From NCBI GenBank assembly GCA_047975005.1, contig JBKECW010000093.1:1-64000 (forward strand): a stretch of 64,000 nt of DNA, read 5' to 3'. The stretch is from JBKEAJ01 sp047975005 (GTDB taxonomy: Bacteria > Bacteroidota > Bacteroidia > Bacteroidales > Prolixibacteraceae). Below, piece after piece: positions 1 to 8,231 of this stretch. The stretch's first letter is position 1. Every line of letters starts with the position of its first letter. The position numbers and the translations under genes were made by a program. The notes under the pieces were generated by a model. That model saw only the letters and a list, made by a program, of their open reading frames with translations, ran no database searches and was not told the origin of the DNA.

Positions 1-1
1 C

Positions 2-221
2 TTGCTCTTTTGTATATCTACCAAAGTAGCTGATGCACAGTCGGCTAGTACAGAAAAAAAGTTGCTGGGGTATTCATGCTGGAATTTATCCCCTGTCAGT
101 ATATAACGAGTTTATGTATGACGAAATTACAATGCGTGCAGAGCTTGGTTCTGGTTTTGCATGGTCGAGCGGAGGTGGTATAAAATCAAGCAATATAGAG
201 CTGTATCCATCGGACTTTTAG
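2..221 (+). pseudogene. Outer-membrane barrel protein remnant, frameshifted and cut by the window edge
   Basis: The frame open at the left edge encodes the end of a signal peptide (LLFCIS, then VADAQS) followed by EKKLLG. At the run of four G at 67-70 the natural continuation moves to the next frame, giving GIHAGIYPLSVYNEF and a glycine-rich AWSSGGG stretch typical of small Bacteroidota barrel proteins. That frame stops at 219-221, far short of a full barrel. One surplus G explains the shift. It is either a decayed gene or a homopolymer sequencing error combined with a true early stop. Family assignment is by general character only. Confidence 0.5.
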
Positions 222-338
222 CTCAGTATAATTTGTATAGCTCAATGATTTAGAAGGATTCACCGTAGGTGATATATTTTGTGAACATTTATACTTGCAG
301 AACGTTCTGTAAGCATAGGTATTTCATTTTACAATATT

Positions 339-1079
339 ATGGTAAAGAGACTATTTATATTTTCATTATTGCTGTCGAGTGTTGTCGTGAACGCACAGAA
401 AAAGAATATCACATATTCCGGACAGCAATGGTTTCAGTACTACAATACCACTCAATTTTCCGACAGGCTAGCCCTGCATGCAGATATGGGTTTCAGGTGG
501 CGTGAGCAGTTTCACAACAAATCTCAGTACTTGTTTAGGGCAGGGATGGGCTACTTATTGAATGATAGGATGGAAGTTGTTTTAGGTGCTGCACATTTTG
601 GCGGATATGCGGCTAATGAATTGGTAAGCGGTGAGTGGCGCATGTATCAGCAGTTTCGGCTCAGAGGACATTTGTCGAGGTTCAAGATCTCGCATAGGTT
701 TAGGCTTGAGGAACGGTTTTTCCACACCCTTGAAGGGAATGCCTTTTCTATTGATTATGAATCTTTTAACTTCCGTTTTCGCTATATGTTCAAGGTAGGT
801 TTTCCCATTGCCAATCTACCATTTTTGGGAGAGGCATCTTCTCTTATATTGGAGTTAGGAGATGAGCTCTTACTCAATGCAGGCAAAGATATAGCCTACA
901 ATATCTTCGATCAGAATAGGATAATTGTCAGTCCGGTGATAAAATTTGACAATGCTTTGTCTTTGGCATTTTCGTGGAACAGTCAGTATGGAGCGGTCAA
1001 TCTGCCTTCAACCTACGTGCATAGGAGTGTTTTTTGGTTTCAGATAAAGCACAAAATCAACGCACGGCGCAAAGCCTAG
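339..1079 (+). CDS. DUF2490 family outer-membrane barrel protein
   Basis: The 246-residue product starts with a signal peptide (hydrophobic core LFIFSLLLSSVVV, cleavage near VNAQ). The rest alternates polar and hydrophobic residues with many aromatics (QQWFQYY, RFRLEERFF, FRFRYMF) and ends in KHKIN, as in DUF2490 proteins, a Bacteroidota family of predicted outer-membrane beta barrels of unknown function. It stands alone, with a broken barrel gene upstream and a hairpin terminator 23 bases downstream. No substrate can be inferred. The ATG at 339 is the only start that places the signal peptide at the N-terminus. Confidence 0.8.
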   Translation: MVKRLFIFSLLLSSVVVNAQKKNITYSGQQWFQYYNTTQFSDRLALHADMGFRWREQFHNKSQYLFRAGMGYLLNDRMEVVLGAAHFGGYAANELVSGEWRMYQQFRLRGHLSRFKISHRFRLEERFFHTLEGNAFSIDYESFNFRFRYMFKVGFPIANLPFLGEASSLILELGDELLLNAGKDIAYNIFDQNRIIVSPVIKFDNALSLAFSWNSQYGAVNLPSTYVHRSVFWFQIKHKINARRKA

Positions 1080-1101
1080 CCACCTCATCCCCTATCGGGT
1101 A

Positions 1102-1129
1102 CTCCTCCTGCGAAGGAGGAGGGTTTTTT
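1102..1129 (+). terminator. GC-rich hairpin plus T-run (copy A of a dispersed hairpin repeat)
   Basis: An 8-bp perfect stem CTCCTCCT/AGGAGGAG closes on a GCGA tetraloop and is followed by GGTTTTTT. It sits just after the DUF2490 stop and should work as an intrinsic terminator. The same 20-base hairpin with the same flank (CGGGTA) recurs inverted at 53367-53386, so the terminator has been recruited from, or is, a dispersed repeat. Confidence 0.7.
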
Positions 1130-1259
1130 AATCCCCTATTTATCGATTAATTTAATTCATTAAACTCTAAACGATTCAACAATTAAACAAGGCTGCTCAG
1201 TTACATTCCCTTAACATTGTCGTGCTGTAAGGTTAATACGATTTTGTACCAAATGCCAC

Positions 1260-1289
1260 AAAGGACATCCATGTCCTTTTATAGCTTTG
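1260..1289 (+). promoter_or_regulatory. hcp promoter: palindrome directly upstream of a -7 box
   Basis: A 20-base inverted repeat, AAAGGACATCCATGTCCTTT (1260-1279, 9-bp arms, 2-base centre), is followed two bases later by TAGCTTTG (1282-1289), a full match to the Bacteroidota -7 element TAnnTTTG. There is no clear -33 TTTG; the palindrome occupies that place. Start of transcription would be near 1295, giving a leader of about 40 bases before the hcp ATG at 1334. A Crp/Fnr-family regulator such as HcpR is a natural candidate to bind, but this is inference. Confidence 0.55.
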
Positions 1290-1333
1290 TCGCTGAAAAC
1301 AAAAAATAATTATTAACTCAAAAGAATATAGAA

Positions 1334-2989
1334 ATGGACATGTTTTGTTATCAATGCCAAGAGGCTGCCAAAGGCGAGGGCTGTACAGTGAAGGGAGTTT
1401 GCGGAAAAACTCCCGAGGTATCTGCCTTGCAGGATTTGTTGGTATATGTGTGTAAAGGAATAAGTGTATTGTCACAGAGCGATAAGAGCAAAGAATTGAC
1501 GGATGCCGATAAGTTTGTCGTCGACGCACTATTTGTTACCATCACCAATGCCAACTTCGACCCTGTGGCAATAATGCAGAAAATCAAGGAGGGTGTGGCA
1601 CTCAGAGACCGTCTGCAAGCGGATGTTGATGCCGACCACTCTTCGTATGATTGTGTAACATGGTCTCCGAAGTCTGACGAGCATATAAGAGCCAAATCGG
1701 TGATGGTGGGTATTTTGGATTTGGAGAAAGACGAGGACAAGCGTTCATTGAAAGAGCTGGTGGTTTACGGCTTGAAAGGTATGGCAGCTTATGTTGAGCA
1801 TGCTTTAAATCTTGACTATACACAGAAAGAGGTGTGTATGTTCATACACAAAGCCTTAGTAGCTACTTTGTCGAAGGACATAAGTGTTGACGAGCTTGTT
1901 GCCCTTGTTTTAGAATGCGGTAAATTTGGTGTTGATGCAATGGCACTACTCGACAGTGCCAACACAGGAAGTTTCGGCAATCCCGAGATGACAAAGGTGA
2001 ATATCGGTGTTCGCAACAATCCGGGTATTCTTATCAGCGGGCATGATTTGAACGATTTGGAAATGTTGTTGGAGCAGACGCAAGGCACAGGTGTTGATGT
2101 GTACACACACAGCGAGATGCTTCCTGCCCACTACTATCCAAAATTTAAGAAGTACGACAATCTTGTTGGCAACTACGGCAATGCATGGTGGCAGCAAAAA
2201 GGAGAGTTTGAGTCGTTCAACGGTCCGGTATTGTTCACAACCAACTGTATTGTACCTACAATCAGGTCTTTTGCCGACAGAGTGTTCACTACGGGAGCAT
2301 CGGGATTGGATGGAGCAACGCACATCACCGCCGACGAGAATGGGCATAAGGACTTTAGCGCAATTATTGCAAAAGCCAAAGAATGTCAGCCTCCAACGGA
2401 GATTGAGAGCGGCGAGATAGTCGGAGGATTTGCACATGCACAGGTAACAGCATTGGCAGACAAAGTGCTGGAAGCCGTTAACAACGGCGATATAGGCAGA
2501 TTTGTAGTTATGGCAGGTTGCGACGGACGTAGCAAAAAGCGTTCATACTACACCGACTATGCACAGGAGCTTCCCGGCGATTCGGTTATCCTTACGGCAG
2601 GGTGTGCCAAATACAGATACAACAAATTGGAGCTTGGCGATATAGGCGGCATCCCGAGAGTGCTTGACGCCGGACAGTGCAACGACAGCTACTCCTTGGT
2701 GAGAATTGCCCTGACGCTTAAAGAAGCTCTTGGCTTGAAAGAAATAAACGACTTGCCTATCGTCTACAACATTGCGTGGTATGAGCAAAAGGCTGTCATC
2801 GTTCTTCTTGCACTCTTGTATCTTGGAGTTAAGAATATCAAGTTAGGACCTTCGCTTCCTGCGTTCTTGTCGCCCAATGTGGCAAAGGTGTTGGTAGAAA
2901 ACTTCGGGCTGTCTACTATTTCAGATGTAGAAACAGATATGGACTGGACAATGAACACCTCGGCAATATTGGAAGAGTCAAGCTATTAA
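1334..2989 (+). CDS. hcp: Hybrid cluster protein (hydroxylamine/NO reductase)
   Basis: The 551-residue protein has the N-terminal cysteine set of the proximal Fe-S cluster (C5, C8, C17, C23 in FCYQCQEAAKGEGC..GVC) and the later Hcp signatures GCDGR, GCAKY and GQCNDSYS, which ligate the hybrid Fe-S-O cluster. Length and motif order match class II Hcp, the short-spacing type of anaerobes. Hcp reduces hydroxylamine or NO in the cytoplasm and protects against nitrosative stress. It is a single-gene transcription unit with a palindromic promoter upstream and a two-way terminator downstream. The nrfHA genes 54 kb away in this window fit the same physiology. Confidence 0.96.
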   Translation: MDMFCYQCQEAAKGEGCTVKGVCGKTPEVSALQDLLVYVCKGISVLSQSDKSKELTDADKFVVDALFVTITNANFDPVAIMQKIKEGVALRDRLQADVDADHSSYDCVTWSPKSDEHIRAKSVMVGILDLEKDEDKRSLKELVVYGLKGMAAYVEHALNLDYTQKEVCMFIHKALVATLSKDISVDELVALVLECGKFGVDAMALLDSANTGSFGNPEMTKVNIGVRNNPGILISGHDLNDLEMLLEQTQGTGVDVYTHSEMLPAHYYPKFKKYDNLVGNYGNAWWQQKGEFESFNGPVLFTTNCIVPTIRSFADRVFTTGASGLDGATHITADENGHKDFSAIIAKAKECQPPTEIESGEIVGGFAHAQVTALADKVLEAVNNGDIGRFVVMAGCDGRSKKRSYYTDYAQELPGDSVILTAGCAKYRYNKLELGDIGGIPRVLDAGQCNDSYSLVRIALTLKEALGLKEINDLPIVYNIAWYEQKAVIVLLALLYLGVKNIKLGPSLPAFLSPNVAKVLVENFGLSTISDVETDMDWTMNTSAILEESSY

Positions 2990-3007
2990 TATCAATAATT
3001 AAAAAAA

Positions 3008-3070
3008 AAGGTCGTTGTCCGTATAAAAATCGGAGGTGCTTTGTAGACTATACTCTCAAACAACGACCTT
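3008..3070. terminator. Two-way terminator between hcp and aroK
   Basis: An 11-bp perfect stem (AAGGTCGTTGT at 3008-3018, complement at 3060-3070) carries A on its left and T on its right, so it gives a T-run in both directions. It separates the convergent hcp and aroK genes. The loop is about 41 bases, long for a simple terminator. Confidence 0.75.
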
Positions 3071-3073
3071 TTT

Positions 3074-3601
3074 TCACCTTTGGCAGGTCTCATTAATGAC
3101 TGAGACAAGCATCTCGACACTTGGGTTAATGTGCCTTATGACAATCTGAGCTTGCTCGTAAAACGGTCTGCGCTCTGCTAGTTTACTCTCTGCAACGCGC
3201 ATTAATTCTCTTTCGTTTAAATCTTTTATTATTGGTCTAGACGTTTTTGATTTTATCAGTCTACGCACCAACTCGGAGATAGGAATATCAATAAACACAA
3301 CCATCCCAGAACTGTTCATTAAATTCATATTATCACCAAAACACGGTACTCCTCCACCTGTGGCAATAACAACGTTGCTAAACTCACAAACCTCCTTCAA
3401 CGCCTTACACTCTCTTTCTCTAAAACCTTCTTCGCCGTACTTCTCAAAAATCTCAGATATACTTTTGAAATTTCGATTCTCTATAAATTTGTCCAAATCT
3501 ATAAACTCAAAACCTAAGGCCTTTGCCAGACCAAGACCAAGAGTTGATTTGCCACACCCCATAAAACCGACAAGAAATATTGCTTTACTGACACTACTCA
3601 T
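3074..3601 (-). CDS. aroK: Shikimate kinase
   Basis: The 175-residue product (from the ATG at 3601) phosphorylates shikimate with ATP in the chorismate pathway. The Walker A loop is at residues 12-20 (GFMGCGKST), the substrate-binding DxD at D35/D37 (FIDLDKF), a conserved arginine at 61 (GFRERE) and the GGG motif at 82-84. Length is normal for AroK. An upstream TTG at 3613 is possible but the ATG is preferred; it overlaps the parC stop by 8 bases, suggesting translational coupling with parC-parE. Confidence 0.94.
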   Translation of the reverse strand: MSSVSKAIFLVGFMGCGKSTLGLGLAKALGFEFIDLDKFIENRNFKSISEIFEKYGEEGFRERECKALKEVCEFSNVVIATGGGVPCFGDNMNLMNSSGMVVFIDIPISELVRRLIKSKTSRPIIKDLNERELMRVAESKLAERRPFYEQAQIVIRHINPSVEMLVSVINETCQR

Positions 3602-6236
3602 CACCAAAATCAATAGTTAGTTGTTCGGGCTCGTCATCATTAGGCATTTCTATGTGTCGAGGCCTATTAACTTCAAAAGGAATATCATCAGAAGCATCTA
3701 TCTTATCGTCATCATCTTTCTCTTGGGCAGGGCTTATATCTGTTATTGTACTTATTTCAAACATAGAGATTCTTTTTCCCCGTGCCTTGTCAGACTTAAC
3801 TCCTATAAATTCTTCAACATCCACGACCATTTCAGGACGATTTTCATCCTTTCCTCCGAATACAATTTCAAACTGAGGATTAAGATTAAAGGAATACTCT
3901 AATAGTCGACTCTCCTGATTATCGCCTATCACCACGACAGGCTTATTTGCAGGCGAATCAGGATAAAATCTTTTTATGTAGCAGTACCCTTGATCGGCAT
4001 CGTAGAAAGCTAAAGATACAAGCATACTTCTATCATACTTGCCGATATACAAGATATCCGGGTCGAAGTGCACTGCCAAATCTGCATTATACAACTGATA
4101 ATAGCCCGATTTATACAAAACAAATATCAAGTCATCGCCTGAAAATTCGCCAATAAACTCCCCTCGTTTATCGACATTCAAGCGGCTCACTGCTCTGTCA
4201 AACCAGAGTCTTCGCCCACCAAGAGTAGAGTTTCCTCTATTTTTCAAAGATACCTTGTAAACCTCGTTTTTAGAAACGACATTACCCATAGAGCTTCTAT
4301 TCTTTATAGTCAGTTGACTTAGGTCAACATCGAAGACCAGCTTTTTTAATCGTGGTTTTGCTTTTAGTAAGACCTTAAGCACTTCTGCCTCTCCGTTGGG
4401 ATTTGCACTAAAGTATAATATTTTTGAATTTGTTTTGCCCTGAGTTAGGTCATATTCTTTATCGCGAGTAACACCTGTAACGAAAAATCGTTTCATGTAC
4501 GTTCCTCCACTGCGTCCATCTCTATAAACGACGTTATATATGGTACGTTTATCATTCTTGCGAAAAACAGCGACATGTATAATATCTTTTCCGATAAATG
4601 ATTTTTCGCTTATTTTGGTTACAAAATAAGTACCATCCCTGCGAAAAACAATAATCTCGTCTATATCTGAGCAATCACAGATAAACTCAGCTTCATTCTT
4701 TTTAAGCCCTGTACCCATAAAGCCCTCTTCGTAGTCAACATAAAGTTTAGCATTGGCAACGGCAACTTTTGCAGCAACTATATTCTCAAAATTCCGTATC
4801 TCAGTGCGTCGCTCCCTACCCTTTCCATACTTATCTTTTATCCTCAGGTAATAGTCTATTGTATATTTTACGATGTGCTCAAGATTATAGTCTATCTCTT
4901 TTATCTCTTCCTCGAGTCGAAGGATATGATCATCAGCTTTGTCCGAGTTAAACTTGAGTATGCGCCCCATCTTTATCTCCATCAGCTTCATAATATCATC
5001 ACGAGTAACTTCCCTAATCAGCTTTGGTTTCCATGGCTCAAGGCGCTTGTCGATGTGGGCTACTGCCTCGTCCATATTTTTACTATCCTCAAACCCCTTG
5101 TCTTTATATATGCGTTCTTCGATAAATATCTTCTCCAAACTCGAAAAATGCCATTGCTCCTGCAATTCGCCCTTTCTGATTTCCAATTCTTTGGTTAGTA
5201 GAGCCTGTGTTTGCTCGGTACAGCGACGCAATATCTCCTTAACACCCATAAACACAGGCTTATCGTCGACGATAACGCAGGAGTTGGGCGATATAGACAC
5301 CTCGCAGTCCGTAAAAGCATATAGGGCATCAATCATCTTATCGGGGGATATACCCGATGCCAGACTTATGACAATCTCCACATTTTCGGCAGTGTTGTCA
5401 TCTATCTTCTTGATTTTTATCTTCCCTTTTTCGTTTGCCTTGATTACCGATTCAATGACAGAGGTCGTGGTCTTGCCAAATGGCAACTCCGTAACAACAA
5501 GTGTGCGGGGGTCCTGCTTTTCAATCTTGGCTCGCACCTTCACATTGCCACCTCGCAATCCGTCGTTGTACTTCACAACGTCGACCATGCCCCCACCCGG
5601 AAAATCAGGATATATCTCAAAATCTTCTTTTTTCAGATAAGCTATCGAGGCATCTATCAGCTCTATGAAGTTATGTGGCAATATCTTACATGCCAAGCCT
5701 ACGGCAATACCCTCCACTCCCTGCGCTAACAACAAAGGAAATTTCACAGGTAGCGTCAAAGGCTCTCGCTTACGACCGTCGTAGGACATCTGCCAATCGG
5801 TAGTCTTAGCGTTAAACAAAACCTCTAAGGCAAATTTCGACAAGCGTGCCTCGATATAACGAGGTGCTGCCGCTCCATCACCGGTAAAAACATTACCCCA
5901 GTTACCCTGCGACTCCACAAGTAGCTCCTTCTGACCAATCTGTACCAGAGCATCGCCAATAGATGCATCGCCATGTGGGTGATATTGCATAGTCTGCCCG
6001 ATGATGTTTGCTACTTTGTTGAAACGCCCGTCATCCATCTCCTTCATAGAGTGCATAATACGCCGCTGTACAGGCTTCAAACCATCATTTAGATAGGGCA
6101 CTGCACGCTCCAATATTACATAAGAGGCATAATCCAAGAACCAGGTGCGATACATCCCAGTGATATACTTCACATCCTCCTCACCCTCAGTGTTAGTAAT
6201 ATCTTCTACCAAATTTTTATCTTTATCCTCGCTCAC
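3594..6236 (-). CDS. parC: DNA topoisomerase IV subunit A (GyrA/ParC family)
   Basis: The 880-residue protein has the type IIA DNA-breakage domain with the catalytic tyrosine Y127 (APRYIEARL), the HPHGD motif at 86-90, a coiled-coil region (LRLEEEIKEIDYNLEHI) and a C-terminal domain of beta-propeller character, ending in an acidic tail. It works with the ATPase subunit encoded just upstream. The pairing with a short ParE and the divergent C-terminal domain favour topoisomerase IV (decatenation) over gyrase, though Bacteroidota family members are often named only as gyrase/topo IV subunit A. It is 11 bases from parE and overlaps aroK. Confidence 0.9.
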   Translation of the reverse strand: MSEDKDKNLVEDITNTEGEEDVKYITGMYRTWFLDYASYVILERAVPYLNDGLKPVQRRIMHSMKEMDDGRFNKVANIIGQTMQYHPHGDASIGDALVQIGQKELLVESQGNWGNVFTGDGAAAPRYIEARLSKFALEVLFNAKTTDWQMSYDGRKREPLTLPVKFPLLLAQGVEGIAVGLACKILPHNFIELIDASIAYLKKEDFEIYPDFPGGGMVDVVKYNDGLRGGNVKVRAKIEKQDPRTLVVTELPFGKTTTSVIESVIKANEKGKIKIKKIDDNTAENVEIVISLASGISPDKMIDALYAFTDCEVSISPNSCVIVDDKPVFMGVKEILRRCTEQTQALLTKELEIRKGELQEQWHFSSLEKIFIEERIYKDKGFEDSKNMDEAVAHIDKRLEPWKPKLIREVTRDDIMKLMEIKMGRILKFNSDKADDHILRLEEEIKEIDYNLEHIVKYTIDYYLRIKDKYGKGRERRTEIRNFENIVAAKVAVANAKLYVDYEEGFMGTGLKKNEAEFICDCSDIDEIIVFRRDGTYFVTKISEKSFIGKDIIHVAVFRKNDKRTIYNVVYRDGRSGGTYMKRFFVTGVTRDKEYDLTQGKTNSKILYFSANPNGEAEVLKVLLKAKPRLKKLVFDVDLSQLTIKNRSSMGNVVSKNEVYKVSLKNRGNSTLGGRRLWFDRAVSRLNVDKRGEFIGEFSGDDLIFVLYKSGYYQLYNADLAVHFDPDILYIGKYDRSMLVSLAFYDADQGYCYIKRFYPDSPANKPVVVIGDNQESRLLEYSFNLNPQFEIVFGGKDENRPEMVVDVEEFIGVKSDKARGKRISMFEISTITDISPAQEKDDDDKIDASDDIPFEVNRPRHIEMPNDDEPEQLTIDFGDE

Positions 6237-6247
6237 TTTTCTTTGTT

Positions 6248-8101
6248 TTATTTTTCTACCTCATCTTTCTCTACCACCAAGTTGCCAATGATAAACTCCT
6301 GACGTGTAGGTGTATTTTTTCCCATATAGAATGTCAGTAAATCACTCACCGACTGATGTTTCTTTAGCTGCACAGGCTCAAGGCGCATGTCTTCGCCTAT
6401 AAAATGCTTGAACTCGTCTGGCGAAATCTCTCCAAGTCCCTTAAAGCGTGTTATCTCGGGCGTCTTTACTTCATTGATTGCCGAAACCCTCTCCTCTTCG
6501 GTGTAGCAGTACCTCGTTTCTTTCTTATTCCTAACCCTAAACAGGGGAGTTTGTAAAATATACAAATGCCCTTTCCTTATCACCTCCGGGAAAAATTGAA
6601 GGAAGAACGTTATCAGTAGCAAACGAATGTGCATACCGTCAACATCGGCATCGGTAGCTATTATAACACGGTTGTAGCGTAAGCCTTCTATGCCGTCCTC
6701 AATATTCAGTGCCGCCTGCAACAAATTAAATTCTTCGTTCTCGTAAACAATTTTCTTGGTCAACCCAAAAGAATTCAGTGGTTTGCCTTTTAGGCTGAAT
6801 ACCGCCTGCGTCATCACATTGCGAGACTTGGTGATTGAGCCACTTGCCGAATCACCCTCAGTAATAAATATCTCTGCGTTCTCCTTATTCTCCTTTGTTG
6901 TGTTGAAATGTATGCGACAGTCGCGCAATTTCTTGTTGTGCAAACTGACCTTTTTGGCACTCTGACGGGCAAGTTTCTTTATCCCTGATATTGCCTTACG
7001 CTCCCGCTCCGACTCGGTTATCCGCTTGAGCAAGCCTTCGGCAACTTCCGTATTTTTATGCAGAAAGTTATCTAACTCCTTCTGTATAAAATTAGTAACA
7101 AAAGTCTTAACCGTCGGTCCATCAGGACCCACATCCTTAGATCCCAGCTTAGTCTTGGTCTGCGACTCAAACACCGGCTCCTCGACCTTAATGCTTATTG
7201 CCGCCATGATGGATGCTCGTATGTCAGATGCTTCGTAGTTCTTATTGTAGAAATCCCTGACAGTCTTTACAACTGCCTCTCTAAATGCCTGTAGATGAGT
7301 GCCGCCCTGTGTGGTATGCTGCCCATTGACGAAAGAGTAATAATCTTCGCCGTAGTGGTTGCTGTGGGTGATGGCAATTTCTATATCCTCGCCTTTCAGA
7401 TGGATAATCGGATAAATTGGCTCTTCGTCAAGATTGTCTTCCAACAAATCAAGAAGCCCGTTTTTAGAAATATACTTCTCGCCGTTAAACTCCATAGTAA
7501 GTCCGGCATTGAGGAAGGTATAATTCTTCATCATATTCTCCACATAGTCAGACACGTAGCGATATGACTTGAATATACCGCCGTCGGGTTCAAACTCAAT
7601 AAAAGTGCCGTTAGTCTCACTTGTTGGCGATACAGGCTCGTCGCGAATGACCGCCCCGCTGTCGTACTCAACCTCTTTCACTTCGCCATTCCTGAAAGAT
7701 TTAATGAGAAACCTCGTTGACAAGGCATTTACCGCCTTGATACCCACACCATTAAGCCCTATCGACTTTTTAAACGCTTTGGAATCGTACTTCCCTCCGG
7801 TATTGATTTTCGACGATACGTCTACCACCTTGCCAAGCGGAATGCCTCGCCCATAATCACGCACAGAGATACGGTTTTCGTTGATGTCGACTTGTATCTT
7901 CTTACCATTGCCCATCATAAACTCATCGATAGAGTTGTCGAGCACTTCTTTAAGAAGAACATAGATACCGTCGTCGTTTGCCGAACCATCGCCCAGCTTC
8001 CCGATGTACATACCGGGACGAAGCCGTATATGCTCTTTCCAATCTAAGGTCTTAATAGAGTCTTCCGTATAAGTGCTTTCCTGAATATTCTGTTCTGCCA
8101 T
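6248..8101 (-). CDS. parE: DNA topoisomerase IV subunit B
   Basis: The 617-residue protein has a GHKL ATPase domain (EVLDNSIDEF near residue 52, GRGIPLG, NGVGIKAVNAL), a transducer domain and a TOPRIM domain (TEGDSASG and DADVDGMHIR). Its length fits ParE without the GyrB insertion. I start at the ATG at 8101; the GTG at 8125 would lie inside a TATCTTTG -7 box read on this strand (8125-8132), which argues against it. It is first in parE-parC-aroK. Confidence 0.93.
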   Translation of the reverse strand: MAEQNIQESTYTEDSIKTLDWKEHIRLRPGMYIGKLGDGSANDDGIYVLLKEVLDNSIDEFMMGNGKKIQVDINENRISVRDYGRGIPLGKVVDVSSKINTGGKYDSKAFKKSIGLNGVGIKAVNALSTRFLIKSFRNGEVKEVEYDSGAVIRDEPVSPTSETNGTFIEFEPDGGIFKSYRYVSDYVENMMKNYTFLNAGLTMEFNGEKYISKNGLLDLLEDNLDEEPIYPIIHLKGEDIEIAITHSNHYGEDYYSFVNGQHTTQGGTHLQAFREAVVKTVRDFYNKNYEASDIRASIMAAISIKVEEPVFESQTKTKLGSKDVGPDGPTVKTFVTNFIQKELDNFLHKNTEVAEGLLKRITESERERKAISGIKKLARQSAKKVSLHNKKLRDCRIHFNTTKENKENAEIFITEGDSASGSITKSRNVMTQAVFSLKGKPLNSFGLTKKIVYENEEFNLLQAALNIEDGIEGLRYNRVIIATDADVDGMHIRLLLITFFLQFFPEVIRKGHLYILQTPLFRVRNKKETRYCYTEEERVSAINEVKTPEITRFKGLGEISPDEFKHFIGEDMRLEPVQLKKHQSVSDLLTFYMGKNTPTRQEFIIGNLVVEKDEVEK

Positions 8102-8231
8102 GAAGTTATTCTTTGTACTAGGCACAAAGATACAGAATTTTGCTATTCTGTAAGAGTTTTTTTATCAACAGACTTTAACCCACACCGTAAACTAGTAGCA
8201 CTAGTTGTCTATGCGCTATTATTAATAATAT

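Noticed and set aside
49..60. Possible phase-variation A-run near the left edge
   Set aside because: The run is short and the reading-frame break is at the G-run, not here.
4939..5640. 233-codon open frame on the plus strand opposite parC
   Set aside because: It is a shadow of the well-supported parC gene, with no start context or family character.
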